From contig JAGBDS010000050.1 of NCBI GenBank assembly GCA_017937405.1, positions 1 to 44,851 on the forward strand: a DNA stretch of 44,851 bases. The letters run 5' to 3'. The translations under genes and the position numbers were made by a program. The notes under the pieces were generated by a model. That model saw nothing but the letters and a program-made list of their open reading frames with translations. It searched no databases and was not told where the DNA came from. Positions within the stretch are counted from its first letter, which is position 1. Each line of letters opens with the position of its first letter. Of this stretch, positions 25,372 to 34,445 are shown one piece after another. Source of the stretch: Oscillibacter sp. Lineage in GTDB: Bacteria; Bacillota; Clostridia; Oscillospirales; Oscillospiraceae.

Positions 25372-28300
25372 ATGATCGGATACGGGATATTCATTGACCG
25401 GATGAAGGCGCTCTGTGACGCCAGGGAACCCGGTGAGCATCTGTTTTTGCTCAGCATTGATTTCCTGAATTTCAAACTGGTCAACCATCTCTATGGCTCA
25501 GCACGGGGAACGGAGCTGCTGACCGCGGCGGCGGAGGAGCTGGAGCGCATCCCGGCGGTTTTGCTCTGGGACAGAATTTACGCCGACAGGTTCACGTTCC
25601 TGGTGTGCAGCAAAGAGAAGGATATCATCCCGGCTTACAGCCGATACGCTGAGGCATTTCTGACCAGGCAGCAGGAGGTGTATCCGGCCTGCAACTTGCG
25701 GCTGGCTTGCGGCATTTATCCGTTGGAGAACGGAGATATTCTGGCTGCCATGGACAATGTGAATGCCGCCCGGGAGGAGGCCAAACGGGGTGAAGCTCCC
25801 AATATCTGCCAGACGGATGGCTCCCTGGTGGCACGGCAGAACGCCTATTATGAAAAGGAACAGGTGGTCAACAGCGCCCTGAATGAGGAGCGGTTCACCT
25901 TTTTCCTGCAGCCGAAGGTACATATGATGACCGGCGAGATCGTGGGCGCGGAAGCACTGGCCCGCCAGATCGATGAAAATGGGAAGGTATGTACACCGGA
26001 TTCATTTCTGGACATTATGGAGAACAACGGCTCTGTGATGAAGCTGGACATTCTGATCCTGCGGCAGGTCTGCGCCTATCTGGCGGAACGGCTGGCACGG
26101 AGACTGAAGGTTGTACCAACGTCTGTTAATCTGTCCAGACTGCATGTCGGCGTCCCCGAGACTGCCGAAACACTCCATGCTATCGTAAAGGAGTATGGCG
26201 TTCCGCCTAACTTGATCGAATTTGAACTGACGGAGACCATCCTCCTGGAGGAATTTACAGGTGCCAAGCGGCTGATCGATGCGCTGAGAAGCTACGGCTA
26301 CCGGGTCTCTATCGACGATTTCGGCGCCGGCTACGCAGGCATCAGCATTTGGCAAAAGATGAATTTCGACGTACTGAAGCTGGACAGAAGCTTTTTGGAC
26401 AAGCGGCTTCAGGAGCGAAATGAGGCGATCGTTCCCAATATCATCGACATCGCACAGCGGCTTGGCGTGGAGATCGTCTGCGAGGGTGTGGAAGAGGAGA
26501 CACAGTGCCAGTATCTGTTGAATCTGGGCTGCACGGTGGCCCAGGGATTCCTGTTCTCCCGGCCTGTGCCGCCGGAGGTGTTCTATCAGGATTTTGAGGA
26601 CCGGAAGGGGCATTTCCGCAGCCGGCAGCAGGCAGCGGCCAGCGAACCCTCCAAGACTGAGAAAAAGAAATGGCTGGTTCCCTATCTGGCTATCCTGGGT
26701 TTGTGCGCTGCGGTGCTGGGCGTGACCACGTTCTGCGTATTCAATTACTATATGCACACCACGCGGCAGCTGTTTGACAAGTCGGTGGAGCGGAACCTGA
26801 CCGCCTTCACCGCAGGACAGGTGACAGCCACCAACTCTTATATTTCGGAGGTGACCCACACCCTGGAGTCCTGCGCGACGCTCATACAGACGAAGCATGA
26901 TATATGGCTTGTGGAGACCTATATCGATACGCTGAACCGGAATGACCCGCAGACACAGTATTCTTACAGCAGCAAGTTGTATTATGATGAGAAGATCGCT
27001 GAGGGAAAAGTGAGCGATACGGATCTGGAGGCGCTGCAAAAGCTGGAGCAGGGTGAGACGGTGATCTCGGATGTCATGTTTTCCCACCGGGCTGGAGATA
27101 TCAACTGCTTCGTCATCGGCGTGCCGGTGATGGAAGATGGGGAATATATCGGCTGTCTGCGGGCGATCATCGACACCAAACACCTGGTTGACTCGGAGCG
27201 TATCTCCTCGCCTTACGGAGAGGTCGTGGCTTCTTTTCTAACGGACGAGCGGGGAAATATCATAGACGCCCAGGTGGAGGACGAGCGGTTTGCATCCATG
27301 AACGCGGTACCTGAGATGGCGGACAGGCTGGGCCTGGATCTTACCAAACGGGAACGGTGGAATCTGGAGGGGCTGTTCAGTATCGGTAACCGGGGAAGCA
27401 TGAATCTGGGCAGTGTTGACGGTATTCCTTATCATATCGCGGTGGAAGAACTGTCACTGAAGGACTGGAATCTGGTGGTCCTTTTTGAGGCCAATAATAT
27501 CCAGCTGGTACAGGGCGAGCTGTTCCACCAGGCCGGCGTGTGCGCGGGCATCCTGATCGCGGTGGTGCTGGCGGTCTGCCTGATGCTGTCCCTATATCTA
27601 AGAAAGTGGCAGAACAGCATGGCTTTTGAGAAAAAGCGGTATATGCTGCTGGAGCAGTTTTCTGATACTGTGCTGTTTGATTATGACCGTCGGAAGGATT
27701 TCATGCATTTTACCCCCAATGTGCGGAACATGTTCCAGGTGGAGGGATTGGAGCTCCACGATTTCTCGAAAAATCTTTCCTCTTTGCGGCTCTATCCCGG
27801 TGACTATTCCACCATGGAGAGGGTACTGTCCGGCCGGGGATTGAACGAGGACCGGGTGCGTGTTCGCCTGATGCGGCCCGATGCCAAGGAGGGGGAATAC
27901 TTCTGGTGTCTGATCCAGTATATTTACATCTTCGACCATGAGAAGCTGGCGTCGGTCATCGGCAAGATCATCGACATCGATGAGCAGAAATCCCGGGAGG
28001 AGCGGCTGGAACTCAAGGCAACGACAGACGGATTGACCCGGCTGTACAACAAGGCATCCGCAGAGGAGCGAATTGACAGGCTTCTGCGGGAGGGCGCTTA
28101 TGGAACGCTGATCCTGATGGATATTGACGATTTCAAGACTGTCAATGACCGGTATGGCCACGACCAGGGCGACGAGGTACTGCGGACAGTGGCCGGCTGC
28201 CTGCGGGATGCCTTCCGGGGAGACGATGTGCTGGGACGTATCGGCGGCGACGAGATGCTGGTCTATATGCGCAATTCCAGTGGACGGGAGCTTGCGGTCC

Positions 28301-28509
28301 GAAAGCTGGAGGAGGTCCAGCAAAGGCTGAATGCGCTGCCGGACGAGTGGCCGCGGGTCACGCTCAGCGCGGGTATCGCTTTCTATCCGGAGGACGGCGG
28401 TAATTACAGCGAACTGTTCCACGCTGCCGATCAGGCGATGTACAAGGCCAAGCGGGGCGGCAAAAACAGTATCTGCTGCTGCGAAGTGCGGGGAGAGAGA
28501 ATCCCCTAA
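25372..28509 (+). CDS. Membrane cyclic-di-GMP enzyme: degenerate GGDEF, EAL, sensor, GGDEF
   Basis: 1045-aa protein that could both break and make cyclic di-GMP. Residues 1-150 look like a GGDEF domain whose signature has become ADRFTFLV. An EAL phosphodiesterase domain (166-410) keeps EALAR, VNLSRLH, ELTETILLEE, IDDFGAGYAG and CEGVEEE. A membrane helix (about 434-462), a roughly 260-aa extracellular sensor region and a second helix (about 720-742) come next. A PAS-like stretch and a C-terminal GGDEF domain (885-1040) follow, with an RGDD inhibitory site and GGDEM in the active loop. This order, EAL before the membrane sensor and GGDEF after it, is the reverse of the common arrangement. AGGAGG precedes the ATG. 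Confidence 0.88.
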   Translation: MIGYGIFIDRMKALCDAREPGEHLFLLSIDFLNFKLVNHLYGSARGTELLTAAAEELERIPAVLLWDRIYADRFTFLVCSKEKDIIPAYSRYAEAFLTRQQEVYPACNLRLACGIYPLENGDILAAMDNVNAAREEAKRGEAPNICQTDGSLVARQNAYYEKEQVVNSALNEERFTFFLQPKVHMMTGEIVGAEALARQIDENGKVCTPDSFLDIMENNGSVMKLDILILRQVCAYLAERLARRLKVVPTSVNLSRLHVGVPETAETLHAIVKEYGVPPNLIEFELTETILLEEFTGAKRLIDALRSYGYRVSIDDFGAGYAGISIWQKMNFDVLKLDRSFLDKRLQERNEAIVPNIIDIAQRLGVEIVCEGVEEETQCQYLLNLGCTVAQGFLFSRPVPPEVFYQDFEDRKGHFRSRQQAAASEPSKTEKKKWLVPYLAILGLCAAVLGVTTFCVFNYYMHTTRQLFDKSVERNLTAFTAGQVTATNSYISEVTHTLESCATLIQTKHDIWLVETYIDTLNRNDPQTQYSYSSKLYYDEKIAEGKVSDTDLEALQKLEQGETVISDVMFSHRAGDINCFVIGVPVMEDGEYIGCLRAIIDTKHLVDSERISSPYGEVVASFLTDERGNIIDAQVEDERFASMNAVPEMADRLGLDLTKRERWNLEGLFSIGNRGSMNLGSVDGIPYHIAVEELSLKDWNLVVLFEANNIQLVQGELFHQAGVCAGILIAVVLAVCLMLSLYLRKWQNSMAFEKKRYMLLEQFSDTVLFDYDRRKDFMHFTPNVRNMFQVEGLELHDFSKNLSSLRLYPGDYSTMERVLSGRGLNEDRVRVRLMRPDAKEGEYFWCLIQYIYIFDHEKLASVIGKIIDIDEQKSREERLELKATTDGLTRLYNKASAEERIDRLLREGAYGTLILMDIDDFKTVNDRYGHDQGDEVLRTVAGCLRDAFRGDDVLGRIGGDEMLVYMRNSSGRELAVRKLEEVQQRLNALPDEWPRVTLSAGIAFYPEDGGNYSELFHAADQAMYKAKRGGKNSICCCEVRGERIP

Positions 28510-28523
28510 CAAAGAAAATATGT

Positions 28524-28567
28524 ACTAACGAGGGCGCTGCCGCATTTGCGGCAGCGCCCTCGTTAGT
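28524..28567. terminator. Bidirectional terminator-like hairpin
   Basis: Perfect 20-bp GC-rich stem (28524-28543 with 28548-28567) with an ATTT loop, between two convergent genes. The U-tracts are poor, but the stem is very stable. Confidence 0.75.
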
Positions 28568-28580
28568 ATGCGGGAGTATA

Positions 28581-29288
28581 TTATACTTCTTCAGCCAGGC
28601 GGTAGCCCACGCCTACTTCTGTAAACAGGTATTCCGGTTCGGCGGGATTTTTTTCGATTTTCCGCCGGATGTTGGCCATATTTACCCGGAGAATTTGGTT
28701 GTCGCCTCCGGCCCGGGGCCCCCACAGCTCCTTGATAATGAAGTCATAGGTCAGGACCTTGCCGGCGTATTTGCCCAAAAGGGCCACAATGCGGAACTCA
28801 CTGAGCGTCAGGCGGACGTTCTGACCGTTTTTCAGGACCTGGTGTTTGTTGTAATCAATGGTCAATTCACCGACGGTATAGGTGCCCTTTTGGGCAATTT
28901 CGTCGTTTCCGCTGGAGGTGCGGGTGTGGCGGATGGCCGTACGGACCCGGGCCAGCAGTTCGTCCGTGCCGAAGGGCTTGGTCAGATAGTCATCGGCGCC
29001 CAGATCCAGCGCCGTCACCTTATCCTTTTCATGGGAGCGGGCGGAGACCACCACCACAGGCAGGCTGGACCAGCTCCGAAGCTGGCGGAGAATGTCCAGA
29101 CCGTCCATGTCCGGCAGGCCCAGGTCCAGAATGACCAGGTCCGGGCAGTGAGAGGAGATCATGGACATGGCCTCTGCGCCGGTACGGGCCTGCATAGCCT
29201 CGTAGCCGTTGCCGGACAATACGGTGGAGATAAAGCGGGCGATACTCTTTTCGTCCTCAATGACCAGAACTTTTTCCCGGATGTTCAT
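28581..29288 (-). CDS. OmpR/KdpE-type response regulator
   Basis: 235-aa DNA-binding response regulator. The receiver domain (about 5-115) shows VLVIEDEKSI, the phospho-acceptor aspartate in LVILDLGLPDMDG, and the DDYLTKPF lysine. The C-terminal winged helix (about 140-232) has VRLTLSEFRIVALLG and VGVGYRL. The ATG at 29288 has AAGGAGG upstream and overlaps the kinase stop (ATGA). It resembles KdpE, matching its KdpD-like partner. No kdpFABC genes are in the window, so its targets are elsewhere or different. Confidence 0.9.
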   Translation of the reverse strand: MNIREKVLVIEDEKSIARFISTVLSGNGYEAMQARTGAEAMSMISSHCPDLVILDLGLPDMDGLDILRQLRSWSSLPVVVVSARSHEKDKVTALDLGADDYLTKPFGTDELLARVRTAIRHTRTSSGNDEIAQKGTYTVGELTIDYNKHQVLKNGQNVRLTLSEFRIVALLGKYAGKVLTYDFIIKELWGPRAGGDNQILRVNMANIRRKIEKNPAEPEYLFTEVGVGYRLAEEV

Positions 29289-30364
29289 AGCGATTCCTCC
29301 TTGTTCAAGGGCAAACGGAAGGTGAATTCCGCGCCAGTCTTCAGATTGCGGGCCTCCATGGTGCCGCCGTGAGCCCCGACAATGGCCAGGCATACCGATA
29401 GCCCAAGGCCCATATTGCGCTTGCCGTCGCTGGTGGGAGTCCCGCTGGGTTGCATGGTTCCGTCGAACAACGTGGGAATGGATTTTTCAGGAATGCCGCG
29501 GCCGTTGTCCCGGACGGAAAAGCGGGCAAAGTTATTCTCCTTTTGAACGGAGAGACTGATGGCGGTGGTAGTCCCGCCGTGGAGCACGGCATTTTCCAGA
29601 AGATTGGACAGGACTTGGGCAATCAGGATAGGGTCCATCGGAACCATCAGCAGGGACTCCGGCGCGGTGACGGAGACGGATACCTGGGGGAAGCGGCGGC
29701 GGAATTTCTGGGCTGCCTCGCCAAGGACCTCCTCAGCGGCCTCCGGGGATTTGGTAATGTTGGCTTGGTCGCTGCCGATGCGGGTGATGGACAGCAGGTT
29801 CTCTACTACCCGGATGAGCCATTGGGCATCGTCCCGCACATCCTCCAGCAGAATGCTGCGGTCCTCCGGAGACATTTCGGGGTTTTCCAGAACCACGGAG
29901 GTGGCTCCCAGGATGGCGGTGAGGGGCGTGCGGATGTCGTGGGAGACGGAGCGAAGCAGGTTGGCCCGCATCTTCTCCTTTTCATTCTCCATCCGCAGAC
30001 GCTCCCGCTGCTTGGCCTGGGCGGTGAGGGTGCCGGTCATAATGGAGACGACCAGAAAGGTCAGAAAGGTCAGCGGGTATCCGGAGAGAGTGAAATTCAC
30101 TGCCCAATAAGGATATGTAAAGACAAAGTTGACACAGACCACGCCCAGCACCGAGGCAATCAGGCCGAACAGATAGCCGGTGGTCAGGCGGGAGACCAGC
30201 AGCACTGCCAGAACAAAGATGGGAGAGGCAAAGCCGTCGCTGCTGCCGGCCAGCCGGAGGAGATTGCACAGGCCGAAGGCACAGGAGAGAATGATGGCGG
30301 AGATCATGAGGTCCCGCCAGGAAAAAGGAAACAGCCGGGCGGCCAGGGAGGTTTTGGGACTCAA
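29285..30364 (-). CDS. KdpD-like sensor histidine kinase lacking the N-terminal KdpD/Usp domains (TTG start)
   Basis: 359-aa membrane kinase. A DUF4118-type four-helix membrane domain (about 16-110) is followed by a dimerization domain with SVSHDIRTPL (phospho-histidine) and an ATPase domain with LLENAVLHGG, DNGRGIP and GLGLSVC motifs. The approximately 400-aa cytoplasmic N-terminal region of classical KdpD (KdpD and Usp domains) is absent. The start is TTG at 30364, with AAGGAGG 8 nt upstream. It is cotranscribed with the response regulator. Whether it senses potassium is not shown. Confidence 0.88.
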   Translation of the reverse strand: MSPKTSLAARLFPFSWRDLMISAIILSCAFGLCNLLRLAGSSDGFASPIFVLAVLLVSRLTTGYLFGLIASVLGVVCVNFVFTYPYWAVNFTLSGYPLTFLTFLVVSIMTGTLTAQAKQRERLRMENEKEKMRANLLRSVSHDIRTPLTAILGATSVVLENPEMSPEDRSILLEDVRDDAQWLIRVVENLLSITRIGSDQANITKSPEAAEEVLGEAAQKFRRRFPQVSVSVTAPESLLMVPMDPILIAQVLSNLLENAVLHGGTTTAISLSVQKENNFARFSVRDNGRGIPEKSIPTLFDGTMQPSGTPTSDGKRNMGLGLSVCLAIVGAHGGTMEARNLKTGAEFTFRLPLNKEESL

Positions 30365-30583
30365 GGAAAAGGCCTCCTTACTTGGAAGTATAGAACGGGA
30401 TGTGCGGAAGTTATGACCATTATATATGACTATTATAACAGATATAATGTTAAGTTGCCGCTAAAAAATTTGACGTTCTTTTAACGGTGGGGCGGCGGGG
30501 ATTGTCAGCGGCTGAACGGAAATCCGCGTATGATGGTAAAAGAGCGGAAGACCGCTGCAATCTTGCAAAGGAGCGTGGAAGCG

Positions 30584-31174
30584 ATGGGAGAAAAACGGAC
30601 GACGGAGCAGATGTTTCAGGCGTATTTGCGGGGCGGCGAGCAGGTGCGCTGGCATGGGACAACGAAGCCCTTTTCCCTTCTGGAAAGGGATGCCAGGTTC
30701 CTGATCCTGGGGAAGTGGATCGGTACTGTGCTTGTATCCGCAGGTATTTTGGGATTGTACATCAGTAATAACCCGGAGTGGAGCTGGAATGTGGTGGGAC
30801 TGGTGCTGCTGGTGGCGGCACTACTCATCGTTTCCCCGTTTCTAGAGAAGCGGAGCGTGCTGGGACAGGAATACTGGATCACGGACCAGCGGGCAATTTT
30901 TATGAGCCGGGACAGGACCTTCTATTCCATGGAACTGTTTGACATCGATGATTTCCGGCTGGTAGAGGACAAGACCCAGGAGGGGACGTTGGTGCTGGGG
31001 AGCGGTATTTTTGAGGACATTGACCGGCAGCTCCGCTGGCGGGCCTGCCATCCCAAGACCAATGTGCAGAGTGACGGCCCCTCGGACCGGGCACAGGGGC
31101 TGGTGTTTTTCTCCGTCAGCGATAGCAAAAAGGCGGCGGACTGCCTGCGGCAGCAAATGGGGCGGGCAGCCTGA
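30584..31174 (+). CDS. Membrane protein with a bacterial PH-like domain
   Basis: 196-aa protein with two adjacent membrane helices (FLILGKWIGTVLVSAGILGL and VVGLVLLVAALLIVSP), then a PH-like beta domain (about 95-180, EYWITDQRAIFMSRDRTFYS then MELFDIDDFRLVEDK). The motif of a short TDQR followed by two strands is common in bacterial PH proteins. The ATG at 30584 has AAAGGAG at 10 nt. Function unknown. It is divergent from the kinase gene, sharing an AT-rich 220-bp gap with several TATAAT-like words. Confidence 0.65.
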   Translation: MGEKRTTEQMFQAYLRGGEQVRWHGTTKPFSLLERDARFLILGKWIGTVLVSAGILGLYISNNPEWSWNVVGLVLLVAALLIVSPFLEKRSVLGQEYWITDQRAIFMSRDRTFYSMELFDIDDFRLVEDKTQEGTLVLGSGIFEDIDRQLRWRACHPKTNVQSDGPSDRAQGLVFFSVSDSKKAADCLRQQMGRAA

Positions 31175-31184
31175 AAAGTAAAGT

Positions 31185-31275
31185 GAATAGAGGGCGGCAC
31201 TGTGTTTTTTCACGGCGCCGCTCTTTTGTATATTGGTGTCTCTCCGGCTCAAGCCGGAGGGACATTATTTTTTGG
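31185..31275 (+). terminator. Imperfect hairpin and second hairpin before the phage-like cluster
   Basis: An imperfect GC-rich stem around 31189-31224 is followed by TTTT and probably ends the PH-domain gene. A second stem (CTCCGGC with GCCGGAG, 31242-31259) is followed 8 nt later by a T run and may attenuate transcription entering the cluster. Confidence 0.45.
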
Positions 31276-31345
31276 GAGGCGCATGGAAGTATGCAACTTT
31301 CCTGCAGGGGCGGCCCTGGGTGTGAGAAGGAAATGGAGGAAGCGG

Positions 31346-31801
31346 ATGGAGAGAACAAGACAGGAGAGCGCATTCTGCGCCGCCTATCTGCGGACCATGG
31401 ACCCGGCACGGGCGGCGGAGGAGACCGGCTGTCCGGATGGGTACTCCATGCTGCGGCGCAAGACCGTCCGGGAGCGGCTGGAGCGGATGCGGGAGGCCGC
31501 GGCGGGTCAGCTGCGGCGGGATGATGTGCTCCGGCGGCTAGCAGAGCTGGCCTTTGGGCGTGCCAACGACGCCGCACGGCTGGCACTCCGCCCTGGGGAA
31601 ACGGACCTGAAGGGGCTGGAGCTGTCCGCTGTGTCGGAACTGAAGGTGACGGACAAGGGCGTGGAGATCAAATTCGTGGACCGGGTGCGGGCGTTGGAGA
31701 CGCTGTGGAATCTGCTGGAGAGCGGCGGCAGTGGCGGCGCCGAGGAGCTGTACCAGGCGCTGGAGGACATCGCCGGACAGATGGAGGGCGGAGATGGCTA
31801 A
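31346..31801 (+). CDS. Phage terminase small subunit (XtmA-like)
   Basis: 151-aa DNA-recognition subunit of the packaging motor. The N-terminal part (ESAFCAAYLRTMDPARAAEE then TGC) is a terminase HTH. The middle (LRRDDVLRRLAELAFG) and the end (VEIKFVDRVRALETLWNLLE) follow the PBSX small-terminase pattern, where the last helix contacts the large subunit. The ATG at 31346 has GGAGG upstream; an alternative ATG at 31283 also has a fair site. The stop overlaps the large subunit start by 8 bp. Confidence 0.8.
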   Translation: MERTRQESAFCAAYLRTMDPARAAEETGCPDGYSMLRRKTVRERLERMREAAAGQLRRDDVLRRLAELAFGRANDAARLALRPGETDLKGLELSAVSELKVTDKGVEIKFVDRVRALETLWNLLESGGSGGAEELYQALEDIAGQMEGGDG

Positions 31802-33038
31802 ACCTATACGGTTTTCCACCAAGCAGGCCCGGGTGCTGTCCTGGTGGTACCGGGACGAGTGGGAGGCCCTCATCTGCGACGGTGCGGTCCGCAGCGGAAA
31901 GACCTTTTCCATGGGCGTGTCCTTCTTCCTGTGGGCCCAGAGCCGGTTCGACGGTCAGCAATTCGGCCTTTGCGGAAAGACTATCGGTTCTCTGCGGCGG
32001 AACCTTCTGGCGGAGCTGGTGCCCTATCTGCGGCGACTGGGCATGACCGTCCGGGAGAAACGGACGGAAAATCTGCTGACGGTGCGCTATCACGGGCGGG
32101 AGAATCGGTTTTTGCTGTTCGGCGGAAAGGACGAGTCCAGCGCGGCGCTGATCCAGGGCAGCACCCTGGCGGGGGTTTTCCTGGACGAGACAGCGCTGAT
32201 GCCCCGCTCCTTTGTGGAGCAGGCCATCGCCCGGTGCAGCGTGCCGGGGAGCCGGCTGTGGTTCAACTGCAATCCGGAGGGGCCCCAGCACTGGTTTTAC
32301 CAGGAGTGGATCTTAAAGGCGGAGGAGCGGCGGGCTTTGCGGCTGCATTTTACCATGGAGGACAACCCCGGCTTGTCGGCCCGTATCCGGGCCAGGTATC
32401 AAAGCGCTTATTCCGGCGTGTTTTACAGGCGGTTCGTGCTGGGAGAATGGACGGCGGCCCAGGGGCTTATCTATGACTTTTTTGAGCCGGAGCGGGATGC
32501 TGTGGAAGTACTGGAGGGGCCGTTCTCCCAGTGGCGCATCTCTGTGGATTACGGGACGGCGAACCCGGCGTCCTTCGGCCTGTGGGGACAGAAGGACGGT
32601 GTGTGGTATCGGACGGAGGAGTATTACTACGATTCCCATAAGGCGGGGCGCCAGCGGACGGACGCGGAATATGCCGATGACCTCACACGGCTGGCGGCGG
32701 GCCGGGACATCGAGCGGGTCATCGTGGACCCTTCAGCGGCCAGCTTTATCGAGGTTCTGCGGCGGCGGGGGTTCCGGGTGATCCGGGCGGACAACGCCGT
32801 GGCGGACGGCATCCGCACCACGGCGGACATGCTGCGGAGCGGGCGGCTGGTGCTGTGCCGGAGTTGCACGGACTGTTTGCGGGAGATGAGCTTGTACTGC
32901 TGGGACGAGCGGGGCGGCCGGGATGCCCCTCGAAAAGAGCACGACCACGCCATGGACGAGATGCGGTACTTTGCGATGGACCTGGCAGGAGAGCAGGAGT
33001 GTGGGTTTGCGGCGGTGGCGGTAGAGCGGCGTCCATGA
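31794..33038 (+). CDS. Phage terminase large subunit (PBSX/XtmB family)
   Basis: 414-aa DNA-packaging ATPase and nuclease. Walker A is GAVRSGKT near residue 33, Walker B is GVFLDETALM, and the coupling motif is LWFNCNPEGP. The nuclease half begins with ISVDYGTANPASFGL and includes VIVDPSAASFIEVLRRRGF. Its last codons are altered by a 73-bp duplication: the ancestral end is probably AVER-stop, as read in the second copy, and this gene now ends AVERRP. The change is minor and should not affect activity. Confidence 0.92.
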   Translation: MAKPIRFSTKQARVLSWWYRDEWEALICDGAVRSGKTFSMGVSFFLWAQSRFDGQQFGLCGKTIGSLRRNLLAELVPYLRRLGMTVREKRTENLLTVRYHGRENRFLLFGGKDESSAALIQGSTLAGVFLDETALMPRSFVEQAIARCSVPGSRLWFNCNPEGPQHWFYQEWILKAEERRALRLHFTMEDNPGLSARIRARYQSAYSGVFYRRFVLGEWTAAQGLIYDFFEPERDAVEVLEGPFSQWRISVDYGTANPASFGLWGQKDGVWYRTEEYYYDSHKAGRQRTDAEYADDLTRLAAGRDIERVIVDPSAASFIEVLRRRGFRVIRADNAVADGIRTTADMLRSGRLVLCRSCTDCLREMSLYCWDERGGRDAPRKEHDHAMDEMRYFAMDLAGEQECGFAAVAVERRP

Positions 33039-33244
33039 GCGAGCACAGCGAGCCACGGCAGAAGCCGCGTCAAGCGTTTTGCCGAAAGGCAAAGCCTTGA
33101 AATCGCCGGGCTTCGCCTGGCGATTTGAGACCAATCAGAGGGCTCCCATGGGGCCTGGCCCCATGGGAAATCGAGATGCGGTACTTTGCGATGGACCTGG
33201 CAGGAGAGCAGGGGTGCGGGTTTGCGGCGGTGGCGGTAGAGCGG
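32957..33244. repeat. 73-bp direct repeat flanking a 142-bp hairpin-rich insert
   Basis: Copy one (32957-33029) is the coding end of the large terminase gene. Copy two (33172-33244) differs at two positions and ends with TGA, the likely original stop. The intervening 33030-33171 is noncoding and contains two strong hairpins: 33100-33126 (12-bp stem, TTC loop) and 33144-33168 (11-bp stem, CTG loop), plus a smaller AAGGC/GCCTT stem at 33086-33098. Confidence 0.85.
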
Positions 33245-33272
33245 TGATGAACAACGAAAGGAGTTGCTGGAG

Positions 33273-34412
33273 TTGAAGTGGTGGAAACGGGAGAAGGAAC
33301 TGGCGGCGCCCGTGGTGCAGATGCGGGGCGGGAGCCGTCATCCCTTCGGAGTGCTGGGAGACTATGTGCCTCTGCAGAACGGAGAGACACGGCTGTACAG
33401 GGCTGTCCGGGAGGCGGTGCCTGTGGTGGATGCGGCCATCTACAAGCTCATCCGCATGGCGGGGGGCGTGACGGTGAACTGCGGGGACAATCAGACGGAG
33501 GAGGCTCTGAAAGAGTTTTTGTGGACAGTGCCCGTGGGACGGGGACAGTTCGGCATCAACGCCTTTCTGGACTGCTATCTGGATTCCCTGCTGACCTGCG
33601 GCCGGGCCGTGGGCGAGATCGTACCCGCCGCAGGCAACCGGGAAATTGCCGCGCTGCTCTGCGGCCGGGTGGAGGATATTGAGATCAAGGAAGGGGACCA
33701 GCCGCTGACCTTCTCCATCTGGGGACCGGATGAGCGGGGACGGATGGCGGAGTTGCCCTATCAGGATCTGCTGCTGTTTACGCCTCTGAACCCTGAGGCG
33801 GACAGCCCCTACGGCGTGTCGCTGCTGCGGTCCCTGCCGTTTTTGGCGGATATTCTGATGAAGATCTATCACGCTATCGGCGTCAATTGGGAGCGGTGCG
33901 GAAATGTGCGGTTCGCCGTGACCTGCCGGGGTGGGGACGGCGTGGGCGCTGCCGAAAAGGGGCGCATCCTGGCGGAGGAATGGTCCAGAGCCATGCGGGA
34001 CAGCAACGCCGTCCGGGATTTCGTGGCGGTGGGAGACGTGGACATCCGGGTCATCGGCGGAGACACTCCCATTCTGGACAGCCAGGTCCCCGTGCGGCAG
34101 ATCACCGAGCAGATCGTGGCCAAGACCGGTATCCCGCCCTTTATGCTGGGGCTGAGCTGGAACTCCACAGAGCGGATGAGCGCCCAGCAGGCGGATATGC
34201 TGACAACGGAGGTCACCGCCCTCCGCAGGACCCTGACGCCTATGGTGGAGCGGGTCTGCCGCCTGTGGCTGCGGATGCATGGCTATACCTGCGGATTTGA
34301 GGTGGTCTGGGACGACATCAACCTACAGGACCAGGTGGAGGAGGCCAAGGCAGCCCTCTACCGGGAGCAGGCGCGGAAGCTGAAATTGGAGAACGACGCG
34401 GCGGAGGCGTGA
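33273..34412 (+). CDS. Phage portal protein (XkdE-like; TTG start)
   Basis: 379-aa portal subunit forming the DNA gate of the head. Features are DYVPLQNGETRLYRAVREAV, VDAAIYKLIRMAGG, a long middle domain and the helix GIPPFMLGLSWNSTERMSAQ, typical of PBSX-like portals. AAAGGAG (33257-33263) is followed 9 nt later by TTG at 33273, which I take as the start; an in-frame TTG at 33264 abuts the ribosome site and is unlikely. It ends in a basic helical tail. Confidence 0.8.
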   Translation: MKWWKREKELAAPVVQMRGGSRHPFGVLGDYVPLQNGETRLYRAVREAVPVVDAAIYKLIRMAGGVTVNCGDNQTEEALKEFLWTVPVGRGQFGINAFLDCYLDSLLTCGRAVGEIVPAAGNREIAALLCGRVEDIEIKEGDQPLTFSIWGPDERGRMAELPYQDLLLFTPLNPEADSPYGVSLLRSLPFLADILMKIYHAIGVNWERCGNVRFAVTCRGGDGVGAAEKGRILAEEWSRAMRDSNAVRDFVAVGDVDIRVIGGDTPILDSQVPVRQITEQIVAKTGIPPFMLGLSWNSTERMSAQQADMLTTEVTALRRTLTPMVERVCRLWLRMHGYTCGFEVVWDDINLQDQVEEAKAALYREQARKLKLENDAAEA

Positions 34413-34445
34413 ACCGGTCACATCGGGGAATGGAGGAGGTTTTAC

